From Loktanella atrilutea (GTDB lineage: Bacteria > Pseudomonadota > Alphaproteobacteria > Rhodobacterales > Rhodobacteraceae), in NCBI RefSeq assembly GCF_900128995.1, contig NZ_FQUE01000007.1, positions 116,091-180,090 of the forward strand: a stretch of DNA of 64,000 nucleotides. The letters run 5' to 3'. The notes under the pieces were generated by a model. The model ran no database searches and had not been told where the DNA came from. It was given only the letters and a program-made list of their open reading frames with translations. A program made the translations under genes and the position numbers. Below, in pieces: positions 16,212-24,773 of this stretch (the stretch's first letter is position 1; each line of letters starts with the position of its first letter).

Positions 16212-16226
16212 TGCGGTTCCTGCAAT
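16212..16226. promoter_or_regulatory. LysR box 1, TTGC-N7-GCAA
   Basis: TTGCGGTTCCTGCAA, an inverted repeat of the T-N11-A class, directly upstream of the LysR start codon. It shares TTGCGGTT and GCAA with box 2; the centres are 32 bp apart, about three helical turns. Confidence 0.65.
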
Positions 16227-16243
16227 CTATTCCGCCGAAGTGT

Positions 16244-16258
16244 TGCGGTTATCGCAAC
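16244..16258. promoter_or_regulatory. LysR box 2, TTGC-N7-GCAA
   Basis: TTGCGGTTATCGCAA, a TTGCG-N5-CGCAA inverted repeat, 45 bp upstream of the dioxygenase ATG and in phase with box 1. The pair fits the recognition/activation site layout of LysR-type regulators. Confidence 0.68.
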
Positions 16259-16302
16259 CGCCGTCCAGCGCTACATTCGGTCCAACAGCAAAGGAGAGCA
16301 TC

Positions 16303-17232
16303 ATGCTGAACCAGATCAAGGGCCTGCACCACGTCACGTCCATCGCCTCCGACGCGGCAGAAAACAATGCGTTCTTCACCAAGGCGCTGGGTCTGCGCCG
16401 GGTGAAGAAGACCGTCAATTTCGACGCCCCCGACGTCTATCACCTTTATTACGGCGACGAGGTCGGCACCCCCGGCAGCGTCATGACCTACTTTCCCTTC
16501 CACGACGCCGCCCGCGGCCGGCACGGCACGGGCGAGGTTGGCGAGACCGTATTTTCCGTGCCCAAGGGCAGCCTCGGCTTCTGGGGCCACCGTCTGGGTG
16601 CGGCTGCGGCGGATGTAGAGAAGGTCAGCCACTTCGGCGAGGACCGGGTGAAATTCCGCACCTTCGACGGTGAATCATTTGCCGTGGCGGAGGTCGCCGA
16701 TGACACCCGCGGGGCCTGGACAGGCAACGGCATCGACGCCGACCATGCGATCCGCGGTTTCCACGGTGCCACGATGCGCCTGCAGGACACCGGCGCCATG
16801 GCCGAACTGCTGCAATTCATGGGCTATCAGAAAGCCGAGACCCGCGACAACGTCACGCGCTTCATCATCGAAGGCGGGACGGGCGCCGATACCATCGACC
16901 TCGAGTCCTTGAAGACAACGCCCCATGCCTCGCAGGGTGCCGGCTCCGTTCATCACATCGCCTTTGCGGTAGAAAACCGCGCCGCGCAGTTGGAGGTCCG
17001 AAAGGCATTGCTGGATACCGGCTATCAGGTGACGCCGGTCATCGACCGCGACTACTTCTGGGCGATCTACTTCCGCACGCCCGGCGGTATCCTGTTCGAG
17101 GTGGCGACCAACGAGCCCGGCTTCGACCGTGATGAGGACCGCGCCTACCTGGGCGAGGCACTGAAACTGCCGACCCAGCACGAACGGCTGCGTCCGTTCC
17201 TGGAACAGAACCTGCAACCCCTGGGGGACTGA
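16303..17232 (+). CDS. ring-cleaving dioxygenase, MhqO-like (VOC superfamily)
   Basis: 309 residues with two vicinal-oxygen-chelate modules. The first begins GLHHVTSIASDA, the second SVHHIAFAVENRA; FEVATNEPGFDRDED near the C-terminus supplies the usual acidic metal ligand. These enzymes are proposed to open hydroquinone or catechol rings and protect against quinone electrophiles. AAAGGAGAGCATC precedes the ATG. The next gene starts 3 bp after its stop and encodes an MhqD-like hydrolase, reinforcing the assignment. Confidence 0.88.
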   Translation: MLNQIKGLHHVTSIASDAAENNAFFTKALGLRRVKKTVNFDAPDVYHLYYGDEVGTPGSVMTYFPFHDAARGRHGTGEVGETVFSVPKGSLGFWGHRLGAAAADVEKVSHFGEDRVKFRTFDGESFAVAEVADDTRGAWTGNGIDADHAIRGFHGATMRLQDTGAMAELLQFMGYQKAETRDNVTRFIIEGGTGADTIDLESLKTTPHASQGAGSVHHIAFAVENRAAQLEVRKALLDTGYQVTPVIDRDYFWAIYFRTPGGILFEVATNEPGFDRDEDRAYLGEALKLPTQHERLRPFLEQNLQPLGD

Positions 17233-17235
17233 CGG

Positions 17236-17847
17236 ATGTACCACTTTGCGGAAACCAAGGGACAGACCGGTGCCGCGCTGGTCTTTACCTTTCACGGCAC
17301 CGGCGGCAGTGCAGATCAGTTCCACGGTCTGGCATCCGAGCTGATCCCCGGCGCCCACGTGATCTCGCCACAGGGCGACGTCAGCGAAGGTGGTGCGGCG
17401 CGGTTCTTTCGCCGCACGGGGGAAGGTGTCTACGACATGGATGACCTCGCGCGACGCACTGCCGCGATGCGCGACTTCGTCGAAACGGCGATCGCGCGGG
17501 TGAAGCCATCGGGTGTCATCGGTCTTGGGTATTCGAACGGCGCCAACATACTGACGTCAGTAATGCTGAAGGGCCCACGCCTGTTCGATCGGGCACTACT
17601 GCTGCACCCGCTGATCCCATGGACGCCTGACGCGAACCCCGCCCTGGACAGCGTGAAGGTCCTGATCACCGCCGGTCGCCGCGATCCGATCTGTCCCCCG
17701 CCGCAGACGCAAGCACTGGCTGACGCGCTGACGGCCATGGGCGCCGCGGTCGACCTGCACTGGCACGACGGCGGGCACCAGATCGACCGCAGCGAGGTTG
17801 AGGCGATCCGGCAGGCATTGGGCACTAACATAGGGCAATCCGGCTGA
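17236..17847 (+). CDS. alpha/beta hydrolase, MhqD-like carboxylesterase
   Basis: 203 residues of the phospholipase/carboxylesterase family. The oxyanion region is FTFHGTGGSADQF; the triad is Ser100 (GYSNGAN), Asp150 (AGRRDPICP) and His181 (DGGHQID). The MhqD group pairs with ring-cleaving dioxygenases in quinone detoxification, which is the arrangement here (3-bp gap). The substrate is inferred, not shown. Confidence 0.88.
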   Translation: MYHFAETKGQTGAALVFTFHGTGGSADQFHGLASELIPGAHVISPQGDVSEGGAARFFRRTGEGVYDMDDLARRTAAMRDFVETAIARVKPSGVIGLGYSNGANILTSVMLKGPRLFDRALLLHPLIPWTPDANPALDSVKVLITAGRRDPICPPPQTQALADALTAMGAAVDLHWHDGGHQIDRSEVEAIRQALGTNIGQSG

Positions 17848-17862
17848 GGACAGCCTCAGCGA

Positions 17863-18672
17863 TCAGAAGTCGGCGTTCACGCCCGGCAGGTTCAGCGATT
17901 TGATCAGATCACGCAACTCCTGCCGGGCCGCGATGTTGCTGATGTTGAGGTTCTTCACTCCGATATCGCGCAGGTCAAGCAGGGTCAGGCCGCGGGGAAA
18001 GAGCTCGCGGAAGATGACTCTCTCGTTGAAGCCCGGTGCGATGCGAAAGCCGATCCGCTTGGCCAGCTTGTTGATCACCCGCTCCATCTTGTCCTTGTTG
18101 ACCATCTGCTGAGCGCCGACGCGGTTGCGTGCAACGATCCAGTCGATGGGCGACAAGCCGGCCTGCGCCCGAAGCTGTCGGGCGTTCCAGACCATTTCGG
18201 AATAAACGCTCGGTCCGGTAATGTTTTCGCCCGCCGTGTCCACATGAGCCAGCAGGTCGAAATCCACGAAGCTGTCGTTCAACGGGGTCAGCAGTGTATC
18301 CGCAAGGCTGTGCGCCACTTGGCTCAGGCGGGTGTGGCTGCCGGGGCAATCGATCAGGATGAAGTCGCTGTCCGGTTCCAGCTTGGCGACGGCCATCGAC
18401 AGGCGGTGGTCGAAGATGTTTTCATTCGGACCAATCTGCGCCTGCTCGATCTCCGGTAGATCCGCATAGGCCGGCGACGGCAGGTCCAGCCCCTCGGTCG
18501 CCATGAATTGCTGCCGGTTCGTCATGTAGCGGCCCAGCGATTTCTGCCGCAGGTCCAGATCCAGTGTACCGACCCGGTGGCCCATGCGGGCGAGAGCGGT
18601 GGCCACGTGCATCGCGACGGTCGACTTGCCGGCGCCACCCTTTTCGTTCCCCACCACGATGATATGCGCCAC
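17863..18672 (-). CDS. mipZ: division-plane positioning ATPase MipZ
   Basis: 269 residues, the MipZ length. It is a ParA-type P-loop ATPase with the deviant Walker A GNEKGGAGKST, then TLDLDLRQKSLGRY and FILIDCPGSHTRLS. Its C-terminal half (VKNLNISNIAARQELRDLI) matches the MipZ group rather than plasmid ParA. MipZ forms a gradient from the ParB-bound poles and blocks FtsZ assembly away from midcell. The GTG at 18672 is taken as start because it places the P-loop at residue 8, as in the family. Confidence 0.9.
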   Translation of the reverse strand: MAHIIVVGNEKGGAGKSTVAMHVATALARMGHRVGTLDLDLRQKSLGRYMTNRQQFMATEGLDLPSPAYADLPEIEQAQIGPNENIFDHRLSMAVAKLEPDSDFILIDCPGSHTRLSQVAHSLADTLLTPLNDSFVDFDLLAHVDTAGENITGPSVYSEMVWNARQLRAQAGLSPIDWIVARNRVGAQQMVNKDKMERVINKLAKRIGFRIAPGFNERVIFRELFPRGLTLLDLRDIGVKNLNISNIAARQELRDLIKSLNLPGVNADF

Positions 18673-19023
18673 ACCCAGTCCCCAAGCCTTTAATCGTTCC
18701 GCATACCTTATCTTGTGTGTTGCAACGATGAAAGCGCAAGAGCGCGACCGCCCACCTTTTCCATTCCCCTTGACAGCAGCGTCACAAGCAGTCATCTGCC
18801 ACCCAGACGATTGATCCTGCCGCGTGAGCAGGGCCGGGCAGATGCCCCGCAAGATCACCGTCGCCAACTTCGGTTCCCATGATCACGCAGGGGGTCCAGC
18901 GCCAGATCGGCGTCAGGGCAATGCGGCTTTGACTGTCAGGATTTCGGCGCAACCTTTTGTCGCCGCGCGCACATCCCCGTGCGCCCGAACCGCTTGGGCC
19001 GGAACGGCCCGGAAAGAATACTG
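18673..19023. other. mipZ / RNA helicase divergent spacer
   Basis: 351 bases without a convincing gene. It must hold divergent promoters. Just before the helicase ribosome site there is a hairpin GGGCCG-GAA-CGGCCC (18996-19010), directly followed by GGAAAG, which could affect helicase translation. A 66-codon GTG frame (18824-19024) ends in a TGATG overlap with the helicase start but has no protein-like composition. Confidence 0.5.
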
Positions 19024-20337
19024 ATGGATTTTGACATGCTGGGCCTCGCGCCCCGCCTTGTGGCCAAACTGGCAGAGCAAGGCATCACCGACCCGACCCC
19101 GATCCAGACGCAGGCCATCCCGCACGCCATGAACGGCCGTGACGTGATGGGCCTCGCCCAGACCGGCACCGGCAAGACGGCGGCCTTCGGCCTGCCGATG
19201 ATCGACGCGCTGATGAAGGCGGGCGTGAAGCCCAATGCCAAGACCGCCCGCGGTCTGGTGCTGGCGCCGACCCGCGAACTGGCCAAGCAGATCGCCGACA
19301 ACCTGACCGATTACACCAAGGGCTCGCACCTGAAGGTCGCCCTTGTGGTCGGCGGCGCCGGCATCGTTGCGCAGACCAAGCGTCTGGCCGGTGGCGTCGA
19401 CCTGCTGGTCGCGACCCCCGGTCGCCTGATCGACCTGCTGGACCGCCGCGCGATCCGGCTGGATGAAACAGTGTATCTGGTGCTGGACGAAGCGGACCAG
19501 ATGCTCGACATGGGCTTCATCCATGCCCTGCGCCGCATCGCGCCGCTGCTGGCGACACCGCGCCAGACGATGATGTTCTCGGCCACCATGCCGAAGCTGA
19601 TGAGCGAACTGGCCGATGCCTACCTGACCGACGCCGTGCGCGTGCAGGTCAACCCGCCGGGGCAGGCCGTCGCCAAGATCGAACAGTCGGTCCATTTCGT
19701 GGCGCAGGCTGCCAAGACCGACCTTCTGGTCGAGCTACTGGACAAGCATCGCGACGAACTGGCGCTGGTCTTTGGCCGCACGAAGCATGGCTGCGAGAAG
19801 CTTTACAAGCAGCTCGAGGCCAAGGGTTTTGCAGCCGCGTCGATCCACGGCAACAAAAGCCAAGGTCAGCGTGAACGTGCGATCGAGGGCTTCAAGGCGG
19901 GCAAGATCCGCGTGCTGGTTGCGACCGATGTTGCCGCCCGCGGCATCGACATTCCGGGCGTGCGCCACGTCTACAATTACGACCTGCCCAACGTGGCCGA
20001 AAACTATGTCCACCGCATCGGCCGCACGGCCCGCGCAGGTGCCGATGGTGCCGCCATCGCCCTTGTGGCGCCTGATGAGATGATCGAACTGAAGGACATC
20101 GAGAAGGCCATGAAGGCCGAAATCCCGGTCGCGTCCGGGCGTCCATGGGAAATCATGCCGGGCCAGAAGAAGCGTCCGAATGGTGGCGGCGGCGGTGGTC
20201 GTGGCCGCGGCAACGGTGGTGGTGGTGGCGGCCGCGGCAAGCCAGCCCAAGCCGCGGGCAAGCCTGCGGGCGGAAAACCGCAAGGTCAGCGTCGGCGCTC
20301 TGGCGGCGGTGGCGGTCGCGGGCGGTCCGCCGCCTGA
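19024..20337 (+). CDS. DEAD-box ATP-dependent RNA helicase (RhlE-like)
   Basis: 437 residues. All helicase motifs are present: Q motif (PTPIQTQAIPHAM), motif I (AQTGTGKT), Ia (APTRELA), II (DEAD in VLDEADQML), III (SAT) and VI (HRIGRTARAG). The last 70 residues are a Gly/Arg/Lys-rich low-complexity tail (GGGGGGRGRGNGG and similar) typical of RhlE/DeaD-type helicases that bind structured RNA during cold or ribosome assembly. The ATG at 19024 follows GGAAAGAATACTG. It diverges from mipZ. Confidence 0.93.
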   Translation: MDFDMLGLAPRLVAKLAEQGITDPTPIQTQAIPHAMNGRDVMGLAQTGTGKTAAFGLPMIDALMKAGVKPNAKTARGLVLAPTRELAKQIADNLTDYTKGSHLKVALVVGGAGIVAQTKRLAGGVDLLVATPGRLIDLLDRRAIRLDETVYLVLDEADQMLDMGFIHALRRIAPLLATPRQTMMFSATMPKLMSELADAYLTDAVRVQVNPPGQAVAKIEQSVHFVAQAAKTDLLVELLDKHRDELALVFGRTKHGCEKLYKQLEAKGFAAASIHGNKSQGQRERAIEGFKAGKIRVLVATDVAARGIDIPGVRHVYNYDLPNVAENYVHRIGRTARAGADGAAIALVAPDEMIELKDIEKAMKAEIPVASGRPWEIMPGQKKRPNGGGGGGRGRGNGGGGGGRGKPAQAAGKPAGGKPQGQRRRSGGGGGRGRSAA

Positions 20338-20357
20338 GTGCTATGACGGACGGACTG

Positions 20358-20386
20358 GGGCGTTCCGGCGACGGCGCGCCCTTTTT
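20358..20386 (+). terminator. probable terminator of the RNA helicase gene
   Basis: GGGCG (20358-20362) and CGCCC (20377-20381) form a short stem directly followed by TTTTT, 20 bp after the helicase stop. The stem is short, so moderate confidence. Confidence 0.4.
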
Positions 20387-20402
20387 CATGGCAGAAGGCC
20401 GT

Positions 20403-20723
20403 TCAGTGCGACCCGCCCAGACCCAGCAACACCATCCCGAGGATGAGGAACGCGAGACCTGCCAGCGTCATCGATGTCAGCGCTTCGCCATAGATCAGGG
20501 CACCGATCACGACGGTGCCGACCGATCCGATCCCCGTCCAGACTGGATAGGCGATGCCGACGGGCAGGCTTCGCATCGCCCACGCCAGCGCAACCATGCT
20601 GGCCACGATCAACGCTGCCGTCAGCAAGACCGGCCCCGGTGCCGGTTTCGCCGCAACGGTCTTCAGCAGGCCCGCCCATGCGGTTTCCAGTAACCCCGCG
20701 ACAACAAGTGCCAGCCAGGCCAT
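20403..20723 (-). CDS. SMR-family exporter, Gdx/SugE type
   Basis: 106 residues with four membrane helices and the essential Glu13 in GLLETAWA. The helix-3 segment GIAYPVWTGIGSVGT matches the Gdx (SugE) branch, which exports guanidinium, rather than the multidrug EmrE branch. It follows the cysteine hydrolase gene by 12 bp on the same strand, probably as one operon. No guanidine riboswitch was found upstream of the pair. Confidence 0.87.
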   Translation of the reverse strand: MAWLALVVAGLLETAWAGLLKTVAAKPAPGPVLLTAALIVASMVALAWAMRSLPVGIAYPVWTGIGSVGTVVIGALIYGEALTSMTLAGLAFLILGMVLLGLGGSH

Positions 20724-20735
20724 ATCAGGAGGCCC

Positions 20736-21302
20736 TCATGCGTCGGGCCCGGTGGCGGAGGATAGGGCTTCGTCCGTCGTGATGACCTTGGCGTAACTCA
20801 TCGCGAGGGGGGCCAGAAAAGCGGCCTGCACAGTGGAGGCCGGGATGTCGACACCACCGAAACTGGTGGCCTTCGCTCCACAGGCATCCGACACCACGGT
20901 TGCCTTGAAGCCATAATCCACGGCGGCCCGCGTGGTCGCATCAATGCACATTTGGGTCATCGCGCCGCAGATGGTTAAAGTGATCACCCCTGCATCCCGC
21001 AAGCGGTCAAGCAGGTCCGTCTCGTGAAAGCCGTTGGGCCGGTGCTTCAGCACGACCGCTTCCGTGTCTGTTGGCCGGACCGTTTCGTTGATCTCTGCGC
21101 CGGGTGTGTTGGGTCGGAAGAAGGGCGCCTTGTCTGATCCTGCCTCGTGACGGATATGGATGACAAGCTGTGCGGACTTCCGTGCATGGGTCAGAAGGCG
21201 CGCGGCATTGGCGGCCACCTCCTCCATCCGGTCCACCTCCCACGCGCCCCCGGGGAAATAGTCGTTCTGGATGTCGATCAGGATCAGGGCGGTCTCGGGC
21301 AT
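20736..21302 (-). CDS. isochorismatase-fold cysteine hydrolase
   Basis: 188 residues. The catalytic triad of the family is clear: Asp10 (IDIQNDYF), Lys86 (VLKHRPNGF) and Cys119 (TQMCIDATTRAA). Members hydrolyse amides such as nicotinamide, N-carbamoyl compounds or biuret, or isochorismate. The absence of the isochorismatase carrier domain and of a siderophore context favours an amidase. ATG 21302 has GGAGGACCC upstream. Its partner is the Gdx-type exporter just downstream. Confidence 0.85.
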   Translation of the reverse strand: MPETALILIDIQNDYFPGGAWEVDRMEEVAANAARLLTHARKSAQLVIHIRHEAGSDKAPFFRPNTPGAEINETVRPTDTEAVVLKHRPNGFHETDLLDRLRDAGVITLTICGAMTQMCIDATTRAAVDYGFKATVVSDACGAKATSFGGVDIPASTVQAAFLAPLAMSYAKVITTDEALSSATGPDA

Positions 21303-21358
21303 CGGGTCCTCCGTTCGGTCAGAAACGACAGCTAGCGCATCCGCACCGATGCACAAAT

Positions 21359-21387
21359 GCAAAACGCCGCCCGAAAGGGGCGGCGTT
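21359..21387 (-). terminator. terminator of the rplS-rpmE transcript
   Basis: On the minus strand AACGCCGCCC and GGGCGGCGTT form a 10-bp stem around a 5-base loop, followed by TTTTGC. It lies 24 bp after the rpmE stop. Confidence 0.88.
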
Positions 21388-21410
21388 CCGATACGCAATT
21401 GCGATTTGGC

Positions 21411-21632
21411 TCAGAAGCCCAGGCCGGCGTACTTGTTCTTGAACTTCGACACACGACCGCCGGAGTCCATCAGGCGAGACGAACCGCCGGTCCACGCGGG
21501 GTGCACCGAAGGGTCGATATCCAGCGACATCTGGTCGCCTTCCTTGCCCCAGGTGGAGCGCATCTTGACCACTGTGCCATCGGTCATCTTGACGTCGATG
21601 TCGTGGTAGTCGGGGTGAATACCTTTTTTCAT
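21411..21632 (-). CDS. rpmE: ribosomal protein bL31
   Basis: 73 residues, starting [12 protein letters not shown], with the L31 core [18 protein letters not shown] and the basic end [12 protein letters not shown]. It has none of the CxxC pairs of the zinc-binding form, so it is a zinc-independent type, common in this family. It follows rplS by 11 bp and is the last gene before the terminator. Confidence 0.96.
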   Translation of the reverse strand: MKKGIHPDYHDIDVKMTDGTVVKMRSTWGKEGDQMSLDIDPSVHPAWTGGSSRLMDSGGRVSKFKNKYAGLGF

Positions 21633-21643
21633 CGGTTCCGTCC

Positions 21644-22015
21644 TTATGTCTTGGGCTTGTAGTTGGTGACTTCGACGATACGCGCCGACTTGCCGCGACG
21701 GGCACGCAGGTAGTACAGCTTGGCACGACGGACCTTGCCGCGACGCACGACCTCGATGCTGTCGATGTTGGTGGAGTGCAGCGGGAACACGCGTTCCACG
21801 CCCTCGCCGAAGGAGATCTTGCGCACCGTGAAGGAACCGGCGATGCCGGAACCGTTCTTGCGGGCGATGCAGACGCCTTCGTAATTCTGAACCCGGGTGC
21901 GGGTGCCTTCGGTCACCTTGTAACCGACGCGGATGGTGTCACCCGCCTTGAAGTCGGGGATCGACTTCCCCAGCGCAGCGACTTGCTCCGCTTCGATCTG
22001 TGCGATGATATCCAT
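21644..22015 (-). CDS. rplS: ribosomal protein bL19
   Basis: 123 residues with the L19 motifs [30 protein letters not shown] and [20 protein letters not shown]. bL19 sits at the 30S-50S interface. It lies between trmD (52 bp upstream) and rpmE, the normal alphaproteobacterial order. Confidence 0.97.
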   Translation of the reverse strand: MDIIAQIEAEQVAALGKSIPDFKAGDTIRVGYKVTEGTRTRVQNYEGVCIARKNGSGIAGSFTVRKISFGEGVERVFPLHSTNIDSIEVVRRGKVRRAKLYYLRARRGKSARIVEVTNYKPKT

Positions 22016-22066
22016 ATCATGCGCTCCTATGATAGCACGGGTTTTCCCGCGACGTTGATGCGAACC

Positions 22067-22894
22067 TCAGAGCTCTCGGTCTTCATCCGGGTCCCTACCG
22101 TGTCTTGCACAATAAGCCCGCCAGAGGTCAGGTCTGCGTTCCTTTGTCAGCCTTTCGGCCTGCGCCCGTCGCCAGTCGGTGATCCGTCCATGATGCCCCG
22201 ACAGAAGAACGTCGGGAATGGTGCGGCCGTGCCAGTCGGCGGGTTTCGTATAGTGGGGGTGTTCCAGAAGCCCGTCGGAGAATGACTCTTCGACCGTGGA
22301 CTCCTGATTCCCAAGCACGCGGGGTATAAGACGGACCGTCGCGTCAATCAAGGCCATTGCCGCGATCTCTCCGCCAGTCATCACGAAGTCGCCAAGCGAC
22401 ACTTCAATCATGTCGAAATGATCGATCACGCGCTCGTCGATCCCCTCGAACCGGCCGCAGAGCAGGGTGACGCCGTCAGCCTGTGATAACTTCTGCATCA
22501 GGTCCTGCGTCATGGGACGGCCGCGCGGGCTGAGGTAGATCAGCGGCATGTTGCCTCGCGCGCCGCTACGTACCTCGCGCAGCGCCTTTTCCAGCACGTC
22601 GGCACGCAGGACCATACCGGCACCGCCGCCGGCGGGGGTGTCATCGACGTTGCGGTGCTTGCCCTCGCCGAAGCGGCGCAGGTCGGTGACCTGCAACTGC
22701 CACAGCCCGTCTTTCAGCGCCCGGCCCAGCAGGCTTTCGCCCAAGATGCCGGGGAAGGCATTCGGAAGCAGGGTCAGGACCTGCGCGGTCCAGACGCCCG
22801 CCAGATCCGGCGCGTCGGTCATCAGTTCCTGCGGGCGCAGGGTCGGTCGGATGGTCTTGCGGCCAAGGGCGCGGGGGGGCGGTGCATCGGTCAT
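22067..22894 (-). CDS. trmD: tRNA (guanine37-N1)-methyltransferase
   Basis: 275 residues. A SPOUT-fold enzyme that methylates G37 next to the anticodon to prevent frameshifting. Visible motifs are NVDDTPAGGGAGMVLRADV, YLSPRGRPM, LLCGRFEGIDERV and GDFVMTGGE of the knot. The start at 22894 is chosen because the segment GRKTIRPTLRPQELM before the second Met (22822) looks like the N-terminal arm of rhodobacterial TrmD; the shorter form from 22822 is possible. Confidence 0.95.
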   Translation of the reverse strand: MTDAPPPRALGRKTIRPTLRPQELMTDAPDLAGVWTAQVLTLLPNAFPGILGESLLGRALKDGLWQLQVTDLRRFGEGKHRNVDDTPAGGGAGMVLRADVLEKALREVRSGARGNMPLIYLSPRGRPMTQDLMQKLSQADGVTLLCGRFEGIDERVIDHFDMIEVSLGDFVMTGGEIAAMALIDATVRLIPRVLGNQESTVEESFSDGLLEHPHYTKPADWHGRTIPDVLLSGHHGRITDWRRAQAERLTKERRPDLWRAYCARHGRDPDEDREL

Positions 22895-22938
22895 CCCCGC
22901 GTCTTAGGCCATCGCGGCGCGGTCGCAAACGTCTTTCG

Positions 22939-23100
22939 TCAGACGAGGGCAATGATCCCGAACAGGGCCAGCAGGAACAGGATCAGCACGACAAAGATCA
23001 AGATCTTCGCGCCGGTCAGCGCAGCCCCCGAGATGCGGCCGAAACCAAGAAGAGTCGCAATGGCGGCGACGACGAGGAGGGTGACGATCCAGCCCAGCAT
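22939..23100 (-). CDS. DUF1328 small membrane protein
   Basis: 53 residues with two membrane helices separated by GFGRISGAALTGAKI, the hallmark of the DUF1328/YtjA family. These are small inner-membrane proteins, often stress-linked, of unknown function. ATG 23100 has AAAGGACCGCATC upstream. It lies between the sulfotransferase pair and trmD. Confidence 0.85.
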   Translation of the reverse strand: MLGWIVTLLVVAAIATLLGFGRISGAALTGAKILIFVVLILFLLALFGIIALV

Positions 23101-23157
23101 GATGCGGTCCTTTCGGGTGTATTCCGGGGCCAACGCCATGCGGCCGGCCCGGTTCCC

Positions 23158-23970
23158 TCAGTCCTCGATGTCGGCGATCCTTGCAGTCTTCAGCATCGCG
23201 TCCTTCGCCGCCTTCAGCGCCGCCTTGTCGCGGCTGGCGCGGTTCATGGCCAGAAACTCCGCCTCCAGCGCCAAGGTCTGGCCGGAGTTGGCGCGGGTGG
23301 CGGCGGGCAGGCGGTCGCGCACATCCTGCGGCACGCCCAGCAGGTCAAGGACAGCGCTCGCGGGGCCTTCGCGGCGATGTCCCACGTCTTCCAGCTTTAC
23401 GAAATGCGCCGCGACGCCCAGCGCTTTGGCGATCGCTTCCGCCTCGGCCCGCGGGTCGATCAGGTCGGGAAAGCGGGCGCGGAAGGTGTCGTAATCCTCG
23501 CGCAGGTGGATTGACCGGAGCAGGTGGCCATAGACGCTGCGGATCCAGCTTTCCCTGTCGCGCAGGGTATAAAGAAACGTGATCTGCACCTCCGCGCCGA
23601 AGCGTGCCTGAAGGGCTGCGATGATCTGCCGGCCCAGAGGCACGGCCACATCGCGATTGTTGCGGATCAGCCGCCCCGGAAAGCGCCGGTGCCCCGGCAT
23701 CGACCCGCTGAAGGTTTCCCGCGACAGCACGATCACCGGCGCGTCGGGAATCTTGACCAGAAAGCGGTCAAAGCTGCGCCTGAACGCCCGCAACCGCCAC
23801 GGGTAAGGCTTTTGCCCGAAGATGCGGGCGGCGCTGCCGGCGGACAGGAAGTCCGCCTTGCCGTAAAACGAAAGGTAGGGTTTCAGCGCGCGGCGGTTCT
23901 GGCCCAGCCAGCTTTGCAGGGATGACGTGCCGGTCTTGTGAAAGCCGGGGTGGACGACGACATGTACCAT
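23158..23970 (-). CDS. sulfotransferase-like protein (copy 2)
   Basis: 270 residues. [16 protein letters not shown] at the N-terminus matches the 5'-phosphosulfate-binding loop of PAPS-dependent sulfotransferases, and later VIVLSRETFSG and FLYTLRDRESWIRSVY match the 3'-phosphate region. It is homologous to the next gene upstream and starts inside its stop codon (ATGA at 23970), so it is translationally coupled. The C-terminus is Lys/Ala-rich and helical. The acceptor is unknown; a cell-surface sugar is plausible. Confidence 0.75.
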   Translation of the reverse strand: MVHVVVHPGFHKTGTSSLQSWLGQNRRALKPYLSFYGKADFLSAGSAARIFGQKPYPWRLRAFRRSFDRFLVKIPDAPVIVLSRETFSGSMPGHRRFPGRLIRNNRDVAVPLGRQIIAALQARFGAEVQITFLYTLRDRESWIRSVYGHLLRSIHLREDYDTFRARFPDLIDPRAEAEAIAKALGVAAHFVKLEDVGHRREGPASAVLDLLGVPQDVRDRLPAATRANSGQTLALEAEFLAMNRASRDKAALKAAKDAMLKTARIADIED

Positions 23971-24773
23971 CAGGCGGTCCGCCAGCCGCCCAGATCGACC
24001 GCCTCCGCCAGCCGCTCCTTGGCTGCCCTGACGGCACGGTCGCCCAGCGGACCGCGGTTCAAAGCGAGGAATTGTTCCCAAAGTACCTGCTCCGGCCCGG
24101 TATTTCCATGACCGACCGCGACCAGATCACCGCGTGTGGTGGACGGCACTTGCATGAGGTCGCACAACGCGCCGCCCGGTCCCAGCGGATAGTGTGCCAG
24201 GTCTGCCAATGGAAGGGTGAAGACCGGCACGTCGCCCACCGCAGCGGCAATCTGTGCCGCCATACCGGTCAGGTCGGCCGCGGCGGCGTAGGTCCGCGCA
24301 AAACCCTCTGGCGTTTGGGTCAGACGCTGGCCGCGCAGGTGGTGCCGATAGGTGCTGAACAACCAACCGTCCGCATCGCGGGTGGTCAGGATTACGCGCA
24401 GACGCGCCTTGGGGTGCCGGTCCTGAAAATAGCCCGTCAGATAGGCCGCCAGCGTCGGTGCGGCGCCGTAGTCGTCTACGTCGGGCCAGCCGGGCAGATG
24501 ACCGAGCAGCCCTTCGCAGGAGACGAGGATGTTCTGAGCGGGCTTGACTTCAGCCTCTGCCAGCGCCGCGTCCAGCGCGGCGACCATGTCCATCAGCTCA
24601 GCGGGATTCCGGTTGCGGGAAAAGCGGCAGGCCATCTGCACCGCGGGCTTCAGGTGGCGCAGCATGACACTCGTGAAATGAGGCGCCAGCGCGGTCCGGT
24701 TCAGCCACAGGAAATGCTGGATCGAGCTTGTGCCCGTCTTGTGAAACCCCGGATGCAGCAGGATTTCTGTCAT
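23970..24773 (-). CDS. sulfotransferase-like protein (copy 1)
   Basis: 267 residues, starting [20 protein letters not shown] with the same PAPS-type loop as its neighbour. [23 protein letters not shown] fits the conserved R/S-containing 3'-phosphate motif. The ATG overlaps the rimM stop (ATGA at 24770-24773) and its own stop overlaps the start of copy 2. The pair is therefore locked into the rpsP-rimM-trmD transcript. Why a carbohydrate-type sulfotransferase should sit there is not evident. Confidence 0.75.
   Translation of the reverse strand: MTEILLHPGFHKTGTSSIQHFLWLNRTALAPHFTSVMLRHLKPAVQMACRFSRNRNPAELMDMVAALDAALAEAEVKPAQNILVSCEGLLGHLPGWPDVDDYGAAPTLAAYLTGYFQDRHPKARLRVILTTRDADGWLFSTYRHHLRGQRLTQTPEGFARTYAAAADLTGMAAQIAAAVGDVPVFTLPLADLAHYPLGPGGALCDLMQVPSTTRGDLVAVGHGNTGPEQVLWEQFLALNRGPLGDRAVRAAKERLAEAVDLGGWRTA

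Noticed and set aside
18824..19024. 66-codon GTG frame ending in a TGATG overlap with the RNA helicase start
   Set aside because: No ribosome site at the GTG, composition unlike a protein, and the overlap can arise by chance; listed only as spacer content.
21303..21362. Guanidine riboswitch ahead of the cysteine hydrolase/Gdx pair
   Set aside because: None of the known guanidine aptamer cores could be recognised in the short spacer.
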